Notes under the pieces: model-generated | What the model saw: the letters and a program-made list of their open reading frames with translations, nothing else | Database searches by the model: none | What the model was told of the DNA's origin: nothing | NCBI GenBank assembly: GCA_026388915.1 | Contig: JAPLIW010000662.1 | Span: 1 to 20,592, forward strand | Origin: Deltaproteobacteria bacterium | GTDB taxonomy: Bacteria; Desulfobacterota; SM23-61 | Reading direction: 5' to 3' | Length of the DNA stretch: 20,592 nucleotides | Shown here: positions 1 to 7,507 of the stretch, piece after piece | Numbering within the stretch: position 1 is the first letter of the stretch | How the letters are laid out: each line of letters opens with the position of its first letter | Translations under genes and position numbers: made by a program

Positions 1-109
1 CGCCCTTTCCGATCTCCAAGGCTTGGGCCAGGGGAGCGGGGCAGATCATATAGAACTGCCGTTGCCCTTTGGCCCGTTCAATCACCTGCACTTTCGAGAG
101 ATAGCCCAT
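1..109 (-). CDS. AbrB/SpoVT-like small protein, N-terminal fragment
   Basis: This reading frame runs off the left edge of the window, so only 36 residues are visible. The ATG at 109-107 follows a strong GGAGG Shine-Dalgarno by 5 nt, and a near-consensus promoter lies at 147-175, so the start is well supported. The visible protein (MGYLSKVQVIERAKG then QRQFYMICPAPLAQALEIGKG) has the pattern of a swapped-hairpin AbrB/MazE/SpoVT DNA-binding domain: a beta strand, an 'xxxP..la..lel.kG' turn and a short helix. Short proteins of this look are often encoded beside insertion-sequence transposases or toxin genes; that partner would lie outside the window. The family assignment is an inference from the pattern and could be wrong. 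The region between the TAG-containing upstream frame and the ATG could be read as coding without a stop, but it has no start codon. Confidence 0.5.
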   Translation of the reverse strand, partial: MGYLSKVQVIERAKGQRQFYMICPAPLAQALEIGKG

Positions 110-144
110 CGCCGCCTCCGCCCCGAGGAGATTTAGGATGGAAG

Positions 145-175
145 CTATGTTATCATAGTTATATGGCTATGTCAA
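145..175 (-). promoter_or_regulatory. Sigma-70-type promoter with overlapping inverted-repeat half-sites
   Basis: On the minus strand a perfect -35 TTGACA (175-170) is followed by a 17-nt spacer and the -10 TAACAT (152-147). It points to the AbrB-like gene starting at 109. Three 5-bp half-sites overlie it: CTATG at 145-149, CATAG at 154-158 and CTATG at 167-171 (plus-strand reading). The first two form an inverted repeat with a 4-bp spacer across the -10, and the last two form a divergent pair with an 8-bp spacer reaching the -35. Such a placement would suit a repressor; autoregulation by the AbrB-like product is a guess. Confidence 0.65.
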
Positions 176-209
176 GAACTTTTTTTGCCCTTCCCCCAAT
201 TTTTTCACA

Positions 210-232
210 CCTTCCCCCGTCGAGGGGGAGGG
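210..232. repeat. C/G-rich hairpin downstream of ftsY
   Basis: CCTTCCCCC (210-218) can pair with GGGGGAGGG (224-232) around a 5-nt loop, giving a 9-bp stem with one G-U pair. A second CTTCCCCC lies at 190-197. The hairpin is 27 nt past the ftsY stop. On the minus strand it is not followed by a T run (the following bases are TGTGAAAAAA), so it is a poor intrinsic terminator; it looks more like a dispersed REP-type palindrome. Confidence 0.5.
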
Positions 233-259
233 GAAAATAGGGTTTCCGGGTGGGCCGAG

Positions 260-1183
260 TTAAAAAATCGCGTCGACGAAATCCCGGGCGCTGAATTCCC
301 GTAGGTCATCCGCTTTCTCGCCGATCCCGATGTAGCGGATGGGGATTTTCAGCTCGTCGGAAATGCCGATGAGGATTCCTCCCTTGGCCGTTCCGTCCAG
401 CTTGGTCAGGGCGATTCCCGTCACTCCCAGTTCCTTGTCGAACATCTTGGCCTGAGAGATGGCGTTCTGCCCGGTGGTGGCATCCAGCACCAGCAGAATT
501 TCATGGGGGGAGTTGGGGATCTCCCGGGCCATGACCCGTTTGACCTTCTTCAGCTCCTCCATCAGGTTGACCTTGGTGTGGAGCCGCCCGGCGGTATCCA
601 CGATGATAATCTCCGACCCGCGGGCTTTTCCGGCCTTCAGGGCGTCGAAGACCACGGCGGAAGGGTCGGAGCCGCTCTGGTGTTTGATCACCTCGCACCC
701 CACGCGCTGCCCCCAGATTTCCAGCTGCTCGATGGCGGCCGCCCGGAAGGTGTCGCCGGCCACGAGGAGGACGGACTTCCCCTGTCCTTTTAATTTCTGG
801 GCCATCTTGCTGATGGTGGTGGTCTTGCCCGTGCCGTTCACCCCGATCACCATGATGACAAAGGGCCTGGCCGTGGCGGGGTCCAGGGGCTTTTCCTGCT
901 GCCGGAGGATGAGGAACATCTCTTCCTGGAGGGTCTTTTTCAGGTGGTCGGCATCCTCCAGCTCCTTTCGCTTCACCTTTTCAATGACTTTGTCCAGCAG
1001 CTTCTGCGTGGTTTTGACCCCGATGTCACTGGTAATCAGGATCTCCTCCAACTCCTCCAGGAGCCGGTCGTCGATCTGCTTCTTGCCGGAGAAGATCTGG
1101 TCGATCTTGCTCACCATTCCCTGGTGAGTCTTGAAGAGGCCGTCTTTCAGGCGCTGGAAGACCCCCTTTTTTTCTTCAGCCAT
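260..1183 (-). CDS. ftsY: Signal recognition particle receptor FtsY
   Basis: FtsY is the SRP receptor GTPase that docks SRP-bound ribosomes at the inner membrane for co-translational insertion. The 307-residue protein shows an N-terminal helical N domain (about 20-90) and an NG GTPase domain: P-loop GVNGTGKTT at 114-122, the SRP-family insertion region DTFRAAAIEQL (144-154), DTAGR (196-200) and TKLDGTAKGG (260-269). The acidic A domain of the E. coli protein is absent, as in many short bacterial FtsYs. I chose the ATG at 1183 (MAEEKKG) because GGAG sits 5 nt upstream; the longer frame from 1240 adds a repeat-encoded hydrophobic stretch that overlaps a palindrome. It follows smc by 78 nt in the same direction, so the two are probably co-transcribed, though the palindrome between them could attenuate read-through. 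Confidence 0.96.
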   Translation of the reverse strand: MAEEKKGVFQRLKDGLFKTHQGMVSKIDQIFSGKKQIDDRLLEELEEILITSDIGVKTTQKLLDKVIEKVKRKELEDADHLKKTLQEEMFLILRQQEKPLDPATARPFVIMVIGVNGTGKTTTISKMAQKLKGQGKSVLLVAGDTFRAAAIEQLEIWGQRVGCEVIKHQSGSDPSAVVFDALKAGKARGSEIIIVDTAGRLHTKVNLMEELKKVKRVMAREIPNSPHEILLVLDATTGQNAISQAKMFDKELGVTGIALTKLDGTAKGGILIGISDELKIPIRYIGIGEKADDLREFSARDFVDAIF

Positions 1184-1197
1184 AAAAGCTCCACAGA

Positions 1198-1257
1198 AGG
1201 GTGCAGGGGGCAGAAATAAGAAAAATCCTGCACCCCGCACCCTGCCCCCTGCACCCT
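1198..1257. repeat. 16-bp perfect inverted repeat between smc and ftsY
   Basis: AGGGTGCAGGGGGCAG at 1198-1213 is perfectly complementary to 1242-1257, with a 28-nt loop that contains further CTGCACCC-type units (1228-1240). The right arm ends 4 nt from the smc stop codon and the left arm ends 14 nt before the ftsY ATG, next to its ribosome binding site. No T run follows on the minus strand. It may be a dispersed palindrome, or modulate ftsY expression relative to smc. Confidence 0.8.
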
Positions 1258-1261
1258 GTTC

Positions 1262-4200
1262 TTAGTTCAATTTTACCGAAATGACCTTGGAAGTGCCAGC
1301 CTCTTCCATAGTGATGCCGTAGAGGGTGTCGGCGATCTCCATGGTCCGTTTGTTGTGGGTGACGAGGATGATCTGGAACCTCTGGGCCAGCTCCTGGATC
1401 ATGTTGTTGAACCGGCCGATGTTGGCATCATCCAGGGGGGCATCCACTTCGTCCATCATGCAGAAGGGACTGGGGTTGATCAGGAAGAGGGAGAAAATCA
1501 GGGCCACGGAGGTCAGCGCCTTCTCTCCTCCGGAAAGCAGGGATACATTCTGCAGCTTCTTGCCCGGGGGCTGGACGATGATGTCCACGCCGGTCTCCAG
1601 GAGGTTGGACTCGTCGGTCAGGACCATTTCCGCCCGCCCCCCGCCGAAGAGAGTGGCGAAGATCTCCTTGAACTTCTGGTTCACGGCCTCGAAGGTGGCG
1701 GCAAAGCGCTTGCGCGAGGTGCGGTTGATCTTCTTGATGGCCTGGTCCAGCGCTTCCAGGGACTGTACCAGGTCGGCCTCCTGCTCGGTGAGAAAAGCCA
1801 GGCGGACCCGGCATTCCTCGTACTCCTGGATGGCCAGCAGGTTGACCTCTCCCATGGACTCGATCAGGGATTTCAATTCGACGAGGCGGGCCTCGACTTC
1901 GGGGGCGAAGTAATCCCGATCCTCCTCCCGGCTCAGAAAAGCATCGGTGGGAATCCGGTGTTTCTCTTCCACGCTGGAGAGCAGGTGCTTCAGGTTGAGG
2001 TCGGTTTCCATGAGCTTCAAGGAAAGGGCGTTCTTCCGGTCATGAAGTTCGTGAAGGCTCTCCCGCCGTTCTTTCCAGAGGACTTCCGACTTTTCCAATT
2101 TTCCCCGCTCCTCCCGGAGAGACTCCCTCTTCTTCTCCAGGTGGGACTGCAGTTCCTGGTGTTCCGCCAGGAGGCGATGGAGGTCGGTCTCGGCCTGACG
2201 CCGCTTCTCTTCCGCCTCCCGGATCTGGCCCAGACAGTCCTCGACCTCTTCCCGCCGGCGGGAGAGAAGGGATTGATTCTCCTGCAGGACCTGGCGGGCC
2301 CTCTCCAGGTTCTGGTCCAGGTTCTGCTTCTTTTCCTGGAGGGTGGCCACGCGCAGTTTGACCTCGGTCACTTCCGCCAGGAGAACCTCGATGTCCCCTT
2401 TCAGGGTGGTCAGGTCCTGCTCCCTCCGGATTAAACCCTGTTCGTGGTTCTGCTTTTCCTGCTCGGCCTCCTGCAGGGCCGCTTCGTTCTGGCGGGTCTT
2501 CTCCTGAACATCCACCCGTTCTTCGGCCAGCTGGCTCTCCTCAAACTGGAGCGTCTCAATCTCCTGTTGCCAGCGTTTCAATTCCATCTGACCCTGGTCC
2601 AGCTCCTTCATCTCGCTGACGATCCGCAGCTCTTCCTGGTGGAGGGTCTGGGTCAATTCCTCGACGGCGGTTTCCAGCTGTTTGAGGCCCCCTACGATCT
2701 GCTCCTGCTTTCCCTCCAGGGAGGCGACCTTCCGGCTCAGCTCTTCGGTGCTCTGGGTCAGGTCCCGGATCTCTCTTTTCCGGTGGAAAGTCCCGGAGGC
2801 CGCCTGCTCCTTGCTTCCCCCGGTGACCACCCCCGAGGGATAGAGCACCTCCCCGTCCAGGGTAACCAGGGTTTTCCAGATGCCGTCCTGGTTCCATAGG
2901 TCGAGGGCCTCGCGCAGGGTGGGGACAATCCACACGTCCCCGAAGAGATATTCGGCCAGCGGGGTAAACTCCTCCTTCACCTTGACCACGTCCAGAAGAG
3001 GAGTGACCCTTCCATGGCCGGATACCGCCGGGGAAGATAGGGGGCTCGGTTTCAGCCGGAGGGGAATGAAGCTGGAGCGCCCCGATCCCTCGGCCTTGAG
3101 GTACTCGATGGCCTTGAGGCTTTCTTCGTGGTTCTGGACGATGAAATGCTGGAGCTTCTCTCCCAGGACCGACTCGACCACCCCCTCATACTTGGGATCG
3201 GTCTCCACGATGTCCTCCACCAGACCGCAAATGCCGTTCTGGTCGATTCCCTGGGCCTGCCTCTTGCGCAGGATCGCCCGGACCCCTTCCTGGTAGCCTT
3301 CGAAGTTCCTCTGGAGTTCCAGCAGGGAATTGAGCCGGGATCCTTCCCGGTTCAGCCGCTCCCTCTGCTGCTGCAACTCCTCCTGGAGGGCCGCCAGGGA
3401 AGCCTGGAGATCCCTGAGCTGAATGATTTTCTTCTCTTTTTCTTCCTCGACCTGACTTCTTGCGTTCCGGCGATCGGTCAGCTGCAGCGACTGCTGGACC
3501 ATCTGATGACGGAGGTCTTCCGCCTTTTTCTCGGCCTCCATTCTCTCGCCGGCCAGCTTTTCCTGCCGGCGGAGGAGCTCCCCGGAACGGCGATTCAGGT
3601 CCAGGATCTGATTCTTCAGGTGGGCCAGGCGGGTGAGAAGGTCCACCAGCGTATTCTTTTCGTTCGCCAGGGCCTGCTCGTGGTCGTTGAGCTGGATCTT
3701 CTTATCCGCGAAGATCTTCTCTTTTTCGAACTGCGAATCCGCTTCGCAGGCGATCTTCTGCTGGAGGTCCTGCAGGGTTTCCTCATACCCCAGGATCTCG
3801 CGGTTCGCGTCTTCGAGCTGCTGGGTCAGCTTGCCGATCTCCTCTTCGGCGCGGAAGGCCTGCTTCTGGAGATTCTCCCGGTCCCGGGAAGAAAGCTCGA
3901 TCTGATTCTCCCCGGTCTTAATGCCCCCTTCGTTTTCGGCGAGCCGTTCCTGGTGCGCTCCCAGGTCCCGCTCGAGGTCCAGGAGGTTGACCTTGATCCG
4001 CTCCACCGCGGCTTCCACTTCCTGGATCTCGGCCGTGGCCCGGACCTCCAGGTCCTTCAGCTCCTGCAGGGAGGCCTGCATCTCGCTATGCTGGCCTTCC
4101 AGGGAGCGATAGGTCTGGTGGGCCTGCCCCAGCTCGACGGCCCGCATCTCATCCCGGTAACCCTTGAAGCGCTCCGCCTTCTTGGCCTGCCGGTTGAGCG

Positions 4201-4819
4201 AGTTCATCTGTCTCTTGATTTCCCCGATGACATCGCTCAGGCGCAGGAGGTTTTGCTGGGTGGCCTCCATCTTGCGGAGGGCCGCGGCTTTGCGGTCTTT
4301 ATACTTGGTGATTCCGGCGGCTTCTTCGATGAGGATGCGCCGCTCTTCGGGCTTGGCGTTCAGCACGAATTCCATCTTTCCCTGTTCCACGATGGAGTAG
4401 GCCCGGTGGCCCACGCCCGTGCCCAGGAAAAGGTCGGTAATATCCTTGAGGCGGCAGGGAACCTTGTTGATCAGGTACTCACTCTCCCCCGAGCGGAAGA
4501 GCCGCCGGCTGACGGCGATTTCGGTGTAATCGAGATAATCGGCCAGGGGTCTGCCGTTTTCGTTGGAGAAGACCAGGGTGACTTCGGCCATGCCCATGGG
4601 CTTTTTGGACTCCGTACCGTTGAAGATCACGTCCTCCATGGCTTTGCCCCGGAGTTGTTTGGGGCTCTGTTCTCCAAGGGCCCAGCGGATGGCATCCACC
4701 ACGTTCGATTTCCCGCATCCGTTGGGGCCAACTACCGCCGTGACCCCCCGGGGAAATTCGATCTGGGTTTTCTCGGAGAAAGATTTGAACCCGAGGACTT
4801 CCATCTTTTTAATCTTCAT
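1262..4819 (-). CDS. smc: Chromosome partition protein SMC
   Basis: SMC is the long coiled-coil ATPase that, with ScpA and ScpB, compacts and segregates the chromosome. The 1185-residue product has the full canonical architecture: head N-lobe with Walker A GPNGCGKSN (31-39), a first long coiled coil rich in Glu/Gln/Lys/Leu (about 165-500), a hinge with its glycine-rich end GVVTGGSKE (about 525-675), a second coiled coil (about 675-1000), and head C-lobe with signature LLSGGEKALT (about 1094-1103) and Walker B FCMMDEVDAP (about 1119-1128). Length is normal for bacterial SMC. The frame also offers a GTG two codons upstream (4825), but AAGGGG lies 5 nt before the ATG at 4819 and only next to the GTG, so the ATG is preferred. 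A promoter lies about 90 nt upstream. scpA and scpB are not in the window. Confidence 0.97.
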   Translation of the reverse strand: MKIKKMEVLGFKSFSEKTQIEFPRGVTAVVGPNGCGKSNVVDAIRWALGEQSPKQLRGKAMEDVIFNGTESKKPMGMAEVTLVFSNENGRPLADYLDYTEIAVSRRLFRSGESEYLINKVPCRLKDITDLFLGTGVGHRAYSIVEQGKMEFVLNAKPEERRILIEEAAGITKYKDRKAAALRKMEATQQNLLRLSDVIGEIKRQMNSLNRQAKKAERFKGYRDEMRAVELGQAHQTYRSLEGQHSEMQASLQELKDLEVRATAEIQEVEAAVERIKVNLLDLERDLGAHQERLAENEGGIKTGENQIELSSRDRENLQKQAFRAEEEIGKLTQQLEDANREILGYEETLQDLQQKIACEADSQFEKEKIFADKKIQLNDHEQALANEKNTLVDLLTRLAHLKNQILDLNRRSGELLRRQEKLAGERMEAEKKAEDLRHQMVQQSLQLTDRRNARSQVEEEKEKKIIQLRDLQASLAALQEELQQQRERLNREGSRLNSLLELQRNFEGYQEGVRAILRKRQAQGIDQNGICGLVEDIVETDPKYEGVVESVLGEKLQHFIVQNHEESLKAIEYLKAEGSGRSSFIPLRLKPSPLSSPAVSGHGRVTPLLDVVKVKEEFTPLAEYLFGDVWIVPTLREALDLWNQDGIWKTLVTLDGEVLYPSGVVTGGSKEQAASGTFHRKREIRDLTQSTEELSRKVASLEGKQEQIVGGLKQLETAVEELTQTLHQEELRIVSEMKELDQGQMELKRWQQEIETLQFEESQLAEERVDVQEKTRQNEAALQEAEQEKQNHEQGLIRREQDLTTLKGDIEVLLAEVTEVKLRVATLQEKKQNLDQNLERARQVLQENQSLLSRRREEVEDCLGQIREAEEKRRQAETDLHRLLAEHQELQSHLEKKRESLREERGKLEKSEVLWKERRESLHELHDRKNALSLKLMETDLNLKHLLSSVEEKHRIPTDAFLSREEDRDYFAPEVEARLVELKSLIESMGEVNLLAIQEYEECRVRLAFLTEQEADLVQSLEALDQAIKKINRTSRKRFAATFEAVNQKFKEIFATLFGGGRAEMVLTDESNLLETGVDIIVQPPGKKLQNVSLLSGGEKALTSVALIFSLFLINPSPFCMMDEVDAPLDDANIGRFNNMIQELAQRFQIILVTHNKRTMEIADTLYGITMEEAGTSKVISVKLN

Positions 4820-4909
4820 GGACACCCCTTAAGGAAGGTAACTGAATAAAAGATGAATAATTCCAATTCATTTCATAGAAACTGCGCAAACCTATCCCCT
4901 TTGCAAGCC

Positions 4910-4938
4910 ATTTTATCAGGGAAGCCCTTTTTTGTAAA
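4910..4938 (-). promoter_or_regulatory. Predicted smc promoter
   Basis: On the minus strand -35 TTTACA (4938-4933), a 17-nt spacer and -10 TAAAAT (4915-4910) give a good sigma-70 match. Transcription would begin near 4903, leaving an smc leader of about 84 nt. It lies in AT-rich DNA just downstream of the MITE-like element and is the only clear promoter before smc-ftsY. Confidence 0.6.
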
Positions 4939-5018
4939 GATAAAAGTACCACTAAATGTATGAATGCCTTCTTTATCCACAATATGTTGTGAAATTATTC
5001 GGATTTGCCGTTGAAATC

Positions 5019-5155
5019 TTGATGAACTCGTAAAAAGTCGCAATTCCATAGAATTCGTCATTCCGGCGAAAGCCGGAATCCAGTTATTTCAAGATGTTCT
5101 GGACCCCGGCTTCCGCCGGGGTGACGCTCCAAGAGACTTTTTACGAGATCATCAA
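5019..5155. mobile_element. MITE-like element with 21-bp terminal inverted repeats
   Basis: The ends TTGATGAACTCGTAAAAAGTC (split here as TTGATGAACT + CGTAAAAAGTC, 5019-5039) and the complement of 5135-5155 match at 20 of 21 positions. Inside is a nested palindrome: CGTCATTCCGGC ... GCCGGAATCCAG (5056-5083) facing CTGGACCCCGGC ... GGGGTGACG (5099-5125). The 137-bp unit has no coding capacity. Similar 'CTCGTAAAAAGTC' / 'CGTCATTCC' palindromes are recalled as dispersed repeats in deltaproteobacterial genomes. No obvious target-site duplication is visible and no transposase is in the window, so mobility would be in trans. Confidence 0.75.
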
Positions 5156-5213
5156 TTATGGATCTCGGATAAAGAGAAAAATAGATTTAAACATCTAAGG
5201 ATAAATGGAAAAA

Positions 5214-5308
5214 AGGTTAAAGGTTAGAGGTTAGAGGTTTGAGGTTAGAGGCAAAAGAGAAGAAATCGGAAGAGTATTTATCATTTTTTTCTTCCTCCAA
5301 CCTCCAAC
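5214..5308. repeat. AGGTTAG heptad repeat, with inverted heptads, abutting glyS
   Basis: Five consecutive 7-bp units of the form AGGTTAA / AGGTTAG / AGGTTAG / AGGTTTG / AGGTTAG run from 5214 to 5248. CCTCCAACCTCCAAC at 5294-5308 is the same heptad (TTGGAGG) in the opposite orientation, so the two can fold back imperfectly around an A/T-rich loop. The inverted copy ends 4 nt from the glyS stop codon. A related copy lies next to livF at 18618-18642. Confidence 0.75.
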
Positions 5309-5312
5309 ATTT

Positions 5313-7379
5313 TCAAGCGGTGGTGATTTTGGAGAAATCTCCGATTTTGAAGAAGAGCCGGGCAATATTGGCCAGCAGGGAGAGGCGGTTGTTTTTAACC
5401 TTTTCGTTTTCGGCCATGACCATGACCCCTTCGAAAAACTCATCCACCGGTTTCCGTAAGGAGGAGAGTTCTTTCAAGGCTGCCGGATAGTCTTTGCGGG
5501 TGATTTGTTCTTCGGCCTTTCGGCCGATTTCCTGGCAGGCGGCGAAAAGATTATTTTCCACCGGTTTTTCAAACCGCTTCGCGGAAACAGGGCCGGGGGG
5601 GTGAGATTTGGCGATGTTAACGACCCGCTTAAAGGCAACGGCCAGGGGTTCGAAGTCCGGGTCTTTTTTCAGGTCTTGAAGGGCTTGAGCCCTCCGCTCC
5701 AGGTCCACCGGGTCGTCAAAGCCGACGGCGGAAGCGGCTTCGACCACGTCGGAGGAAATCCCCCGCGCACCGAGCAGGTTCTGCATCCGGCCCCTGAAAA
5801 ACTCGAGCACGTCGGCCTTGATTTCTTGGGGCGGGCGCTCCAGCTTCGAGGTCAACAGGGAGAGGCCTTTATCCACCAGCTCGCCGAGGGATAAGGAGTA
5901 GCCTTTATCGAGAATGATATGGATGATTCCCAGAGTCTGGCGTCGCAAAGCGTAGGGGTCCGCGGTCCCGGTGGGAACCAGGCCGACGCTGAAGCATCCC
6001 ACGATGGTGTCCAGCTTGTCGGCCATGCTCAGAATCGCCCCCGAAGGAGAGGAGGGCAGGGTTCCGCCCGCGGCCGTGGGGAGATAATGCTCGTAGATGG
6101 CCAGGCACACGTCTTCCTTTTCCCCGGAGAGGCGGGCGTAGATTTGCCCCATGACTCCCTGAAGGCTGGGAAATTCTCCCACCATCCCGGTGATCAGGTC
6201 CCCCTTGCAGAGCAGGGAGGCCCGTTTGACGGTTTCGCTAAGGAATGGGTCCATCCGCCGGGCGAGATGCTCCGCCAGGCTGGAAATCCTCATGACCTTT
6301 TCATAAGAGGTTCCCAGCTTGGAGTGGTAGACCACCTTCTTCAGCCCCTCCAAGCGCTCCATCAGGGGAACCTTCTGGTCTTCCAGGAAAAAGAACTTGG
6401 CGTCGGCCAGGCGGGCCTGGAGAACCCGTTCATTCCCGCGAATCACCACGCCGGGGTCCTTCGGCTTGGTATTGGAGATGGTCACGAAGAAGGGCAGCAG
6501 GGCACCCTGGGCGTCGCCTACCGAAAAAAAACGCTGGTGCTCCCGCATGGCGGTGATCAGGACCTCGCGGGGAAGGGAGAGAAATTCTCGGGCAAAGGTC
6601 CCCCGCAGAGCCACGGGGTACTCGACGAGGTAGGTTACGATTTCCATCAGTTCATCATCCGGGAGGATCTGGGCGGAGACTTCGCCGGCCGCCCGGTTCG
6701 CTTCCGCGACGATGAGTTCTTTCCGTTCCTCGGGGTTCACAATCACGAAAGAGTTCTTGAGCCTCCGCAGGTAATCGGAGATGTCCTTGACCGGAAAGGA
6801 TCCCACCGCCATGAAACGGTGCCCCCGGGAAAGGTTTCCGGCGGTGATATTTCCGACCTGGAAGGGGATCACTTTTCCGTCCCAGAGCGCCAGGAGCCAG
6901 TGGATGGGGCGGGCGAAAGAATTGTCCAGGTCCATCCAGCGCATGGATTTGGAAAAGGGGATCGAGGCGATCAGCCGCGGAAGGATGGAAGAAAGCAACT
7001 GGAAGGTTTCTTCCCCCTTTTCCTCCCGGCGGGCGCAAAGGTACTCTCCTTTTTCCGTCGGGACGATCTTGAGTTCCTCCACCGGGATTCCCTGGCCCCG
7101 GGCAAACCCCAGGGCCGCCTTGGTGGGGTTGCCCTGCTCGTCGAAGGCGATCCGCCGGGCCGGCCCGATGGTTTCGAGGACCCTCCCTTCCTGGGCGGAA
7201 GCCACCCCCGTGCCCATGAGGACCAGCCGCCGGGGGGTCCCCATGGCTTTGATCTCTCGGTAATCGATGCGCTGGGCCTCGAATTCTTTGGCCAGGAGGT
7301 TCGGCATCTCGTTCAGGGCTTTGGGGATGAAGCCCGAAGGAATCTCTTCCGTTCCGATTTCCAGCAGCAGTTCAGGCAT
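5313..7379 (-). CDS. glyS: Glycyl-tRNA synthetase beta subunit
   Basis: This is the large (beta) chain of the alpha2beta2 bacterial glycyl-tRNA synthetase; it supplies tRNA binding and supports catalysis by GlyQ. The 688 residues begin MPELLLEIGTEEIP, the family's hallmark N-terminus, and include MREHQRFF, SNTKPKDP and RGNERVLQARLADAKFFF, followed by an HD-like region and a C-terminal DALR-type anticodon-binding domain (about 575-680). Length is normal. The ATG at 7379 is chosen because AGG precedes it by 6 nt and the longer frame (from 7403) reads through repeat DNA. It follows glyQ by 128 nt; that gap is occupied by a large inverted repeat, which is unusual because the two subunits are needed in equal amounts and the genes are often tightly spaced. 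Confidence 0.97.
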   Translation of the reverse strand: MPELLLEIGTEEIPSGFIPKALNEMPNLLAKEFEAQRIDYREIKAMGTPRRLVLMGTGVASAQEGRVLETIGPARRIAFDEQGNPTKAALGFARGQGIPVEELKIVPTEKGEYLCARREEKGEETFQLLSSILPRLIASIPFSKSMRWMDLDNSFARPIHWLLALWDGKVIPFQVGNITAGNLSRGHRFMAVGSFPVKDISDYLRRLKNSFVIVNPEERKELIVAEANRAAGEVSAQILPDDELMEIVTYLVEYPVALRGTFAREFLSLPREVLITAMREHQRFFSVGDAQGALLPFFVTISNTKPKDPGVVIRGNERVLQARLADAKFFFLEDQKVPLMERLEGLKKVVYHSKLGTSYEKVMRISSLAEHLARRMDPFLSETVKRASLLCKGDLITGMVGEFPSLQGVMGQIYARLSGEKEDVCLAIYEHYLPTAAGGTLPSSPSGAILSMADKLDTIVGCFSVGLVPTGTADPYALRRQTLGIIHIILDKGYSLSLGELVDKGLSLLTSKLERPPQEIKADVLEFFRGRMQNLLGARGISSDVVEAASAVGFDDPVDLERRAQALQDLKKDPDFEPLAVAFKRVVNIAKSHPPGPVSAKRFEKPVENNLFAACQEIGRKAEEQITRKDYPAALKELSSLRKPVDEFFEGVMVMAENEKVKNNRLSLLANIARLFFKIGDFSKITTA

Positions 7380-7397
7380 AAAGGACCTTTTTAATTG

Positions 7398-7501
7398 GGA
7401 CACAGATGAACACAGATAAACACAGATAAAAACAAAAAGGTTTTCTCGGATTCAATGATTTCGGCTTTTGGATCTGTGTTCATCTGTGTTTATCTGTGTC
7501 C
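7398..7501. repeat. Inverted array of ACACAGAT decamers between glyQ and glyS
   Basis: Three roughly 10-bp units (CACAGATGAA, CACAGATAAA, CACAGAT) at 7398-7427 are mirrored by three units of the complement at 7472-7501; the two 30-bp arms match at 28 positions and are separated by 44 nt. The right arm ends 6 nt past the glyQ stop. The RNA would form a long hairpin inside the presumed glyQ-glyS transcript. A diverged single copy lies at 12085-12114. It is not a CRISPR: the units are contiguous, without spacers. Confidence 0.85.
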
Positions 7502-7507
7502 AATAAA

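Larger units (their letters stand above)
4820..5312. other. 493-bp non-coding region upstream of smc and downstream of glyS
   Basis: No convincing gene is present. From right to left it holds heptad repeats next to the glyS stop (5214-5308), an A-rich stretch (5156-5213), a MITE-like palindromic element (5019-5155), an AT-rich segment (4939-5018), the smc promoter (4910-4938) and an approximately 85-nt smc leader. The 62-codon frame at 4873-5061 on the minus strand starts inside the MITE-like element, has no clear ribosome binding site and has no recognisable protein features. Confidence 0.7.

Noticed and set aside
210..232. Rho-independent terminator of ftsY
   Set aside because: The stem is good but on the minus strand it is followed by an A-rich, not T-rich, sequence.
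3128..4849. A 573-codon open frame antisense to smc
   Set aside because: It mirrors the smc coding frame; the long stop-free stretch comes from G+C-rich codon bias. The protein is leucine/glutamine-rich with no domain and no sensible start.
4873..5061. Small minus-strand gene of 62 codons upstream of smc
   Set aside because: It begins in the MITE-like repeat, crosses the smc promoter, has no clear ribosome binding site and no protein-like pattern.
5919..7394. A 491-codon open frame antisense to glyS
   Set aside because: Shadow of glyS, whose minus-strand frame matches the GlyRS beta family throughout.
7398..7501. Possible CRISPR array
   Set aside because: The repeated units are about 10 bp, contiguous and inverted, with no unique spacers and no cas genes.
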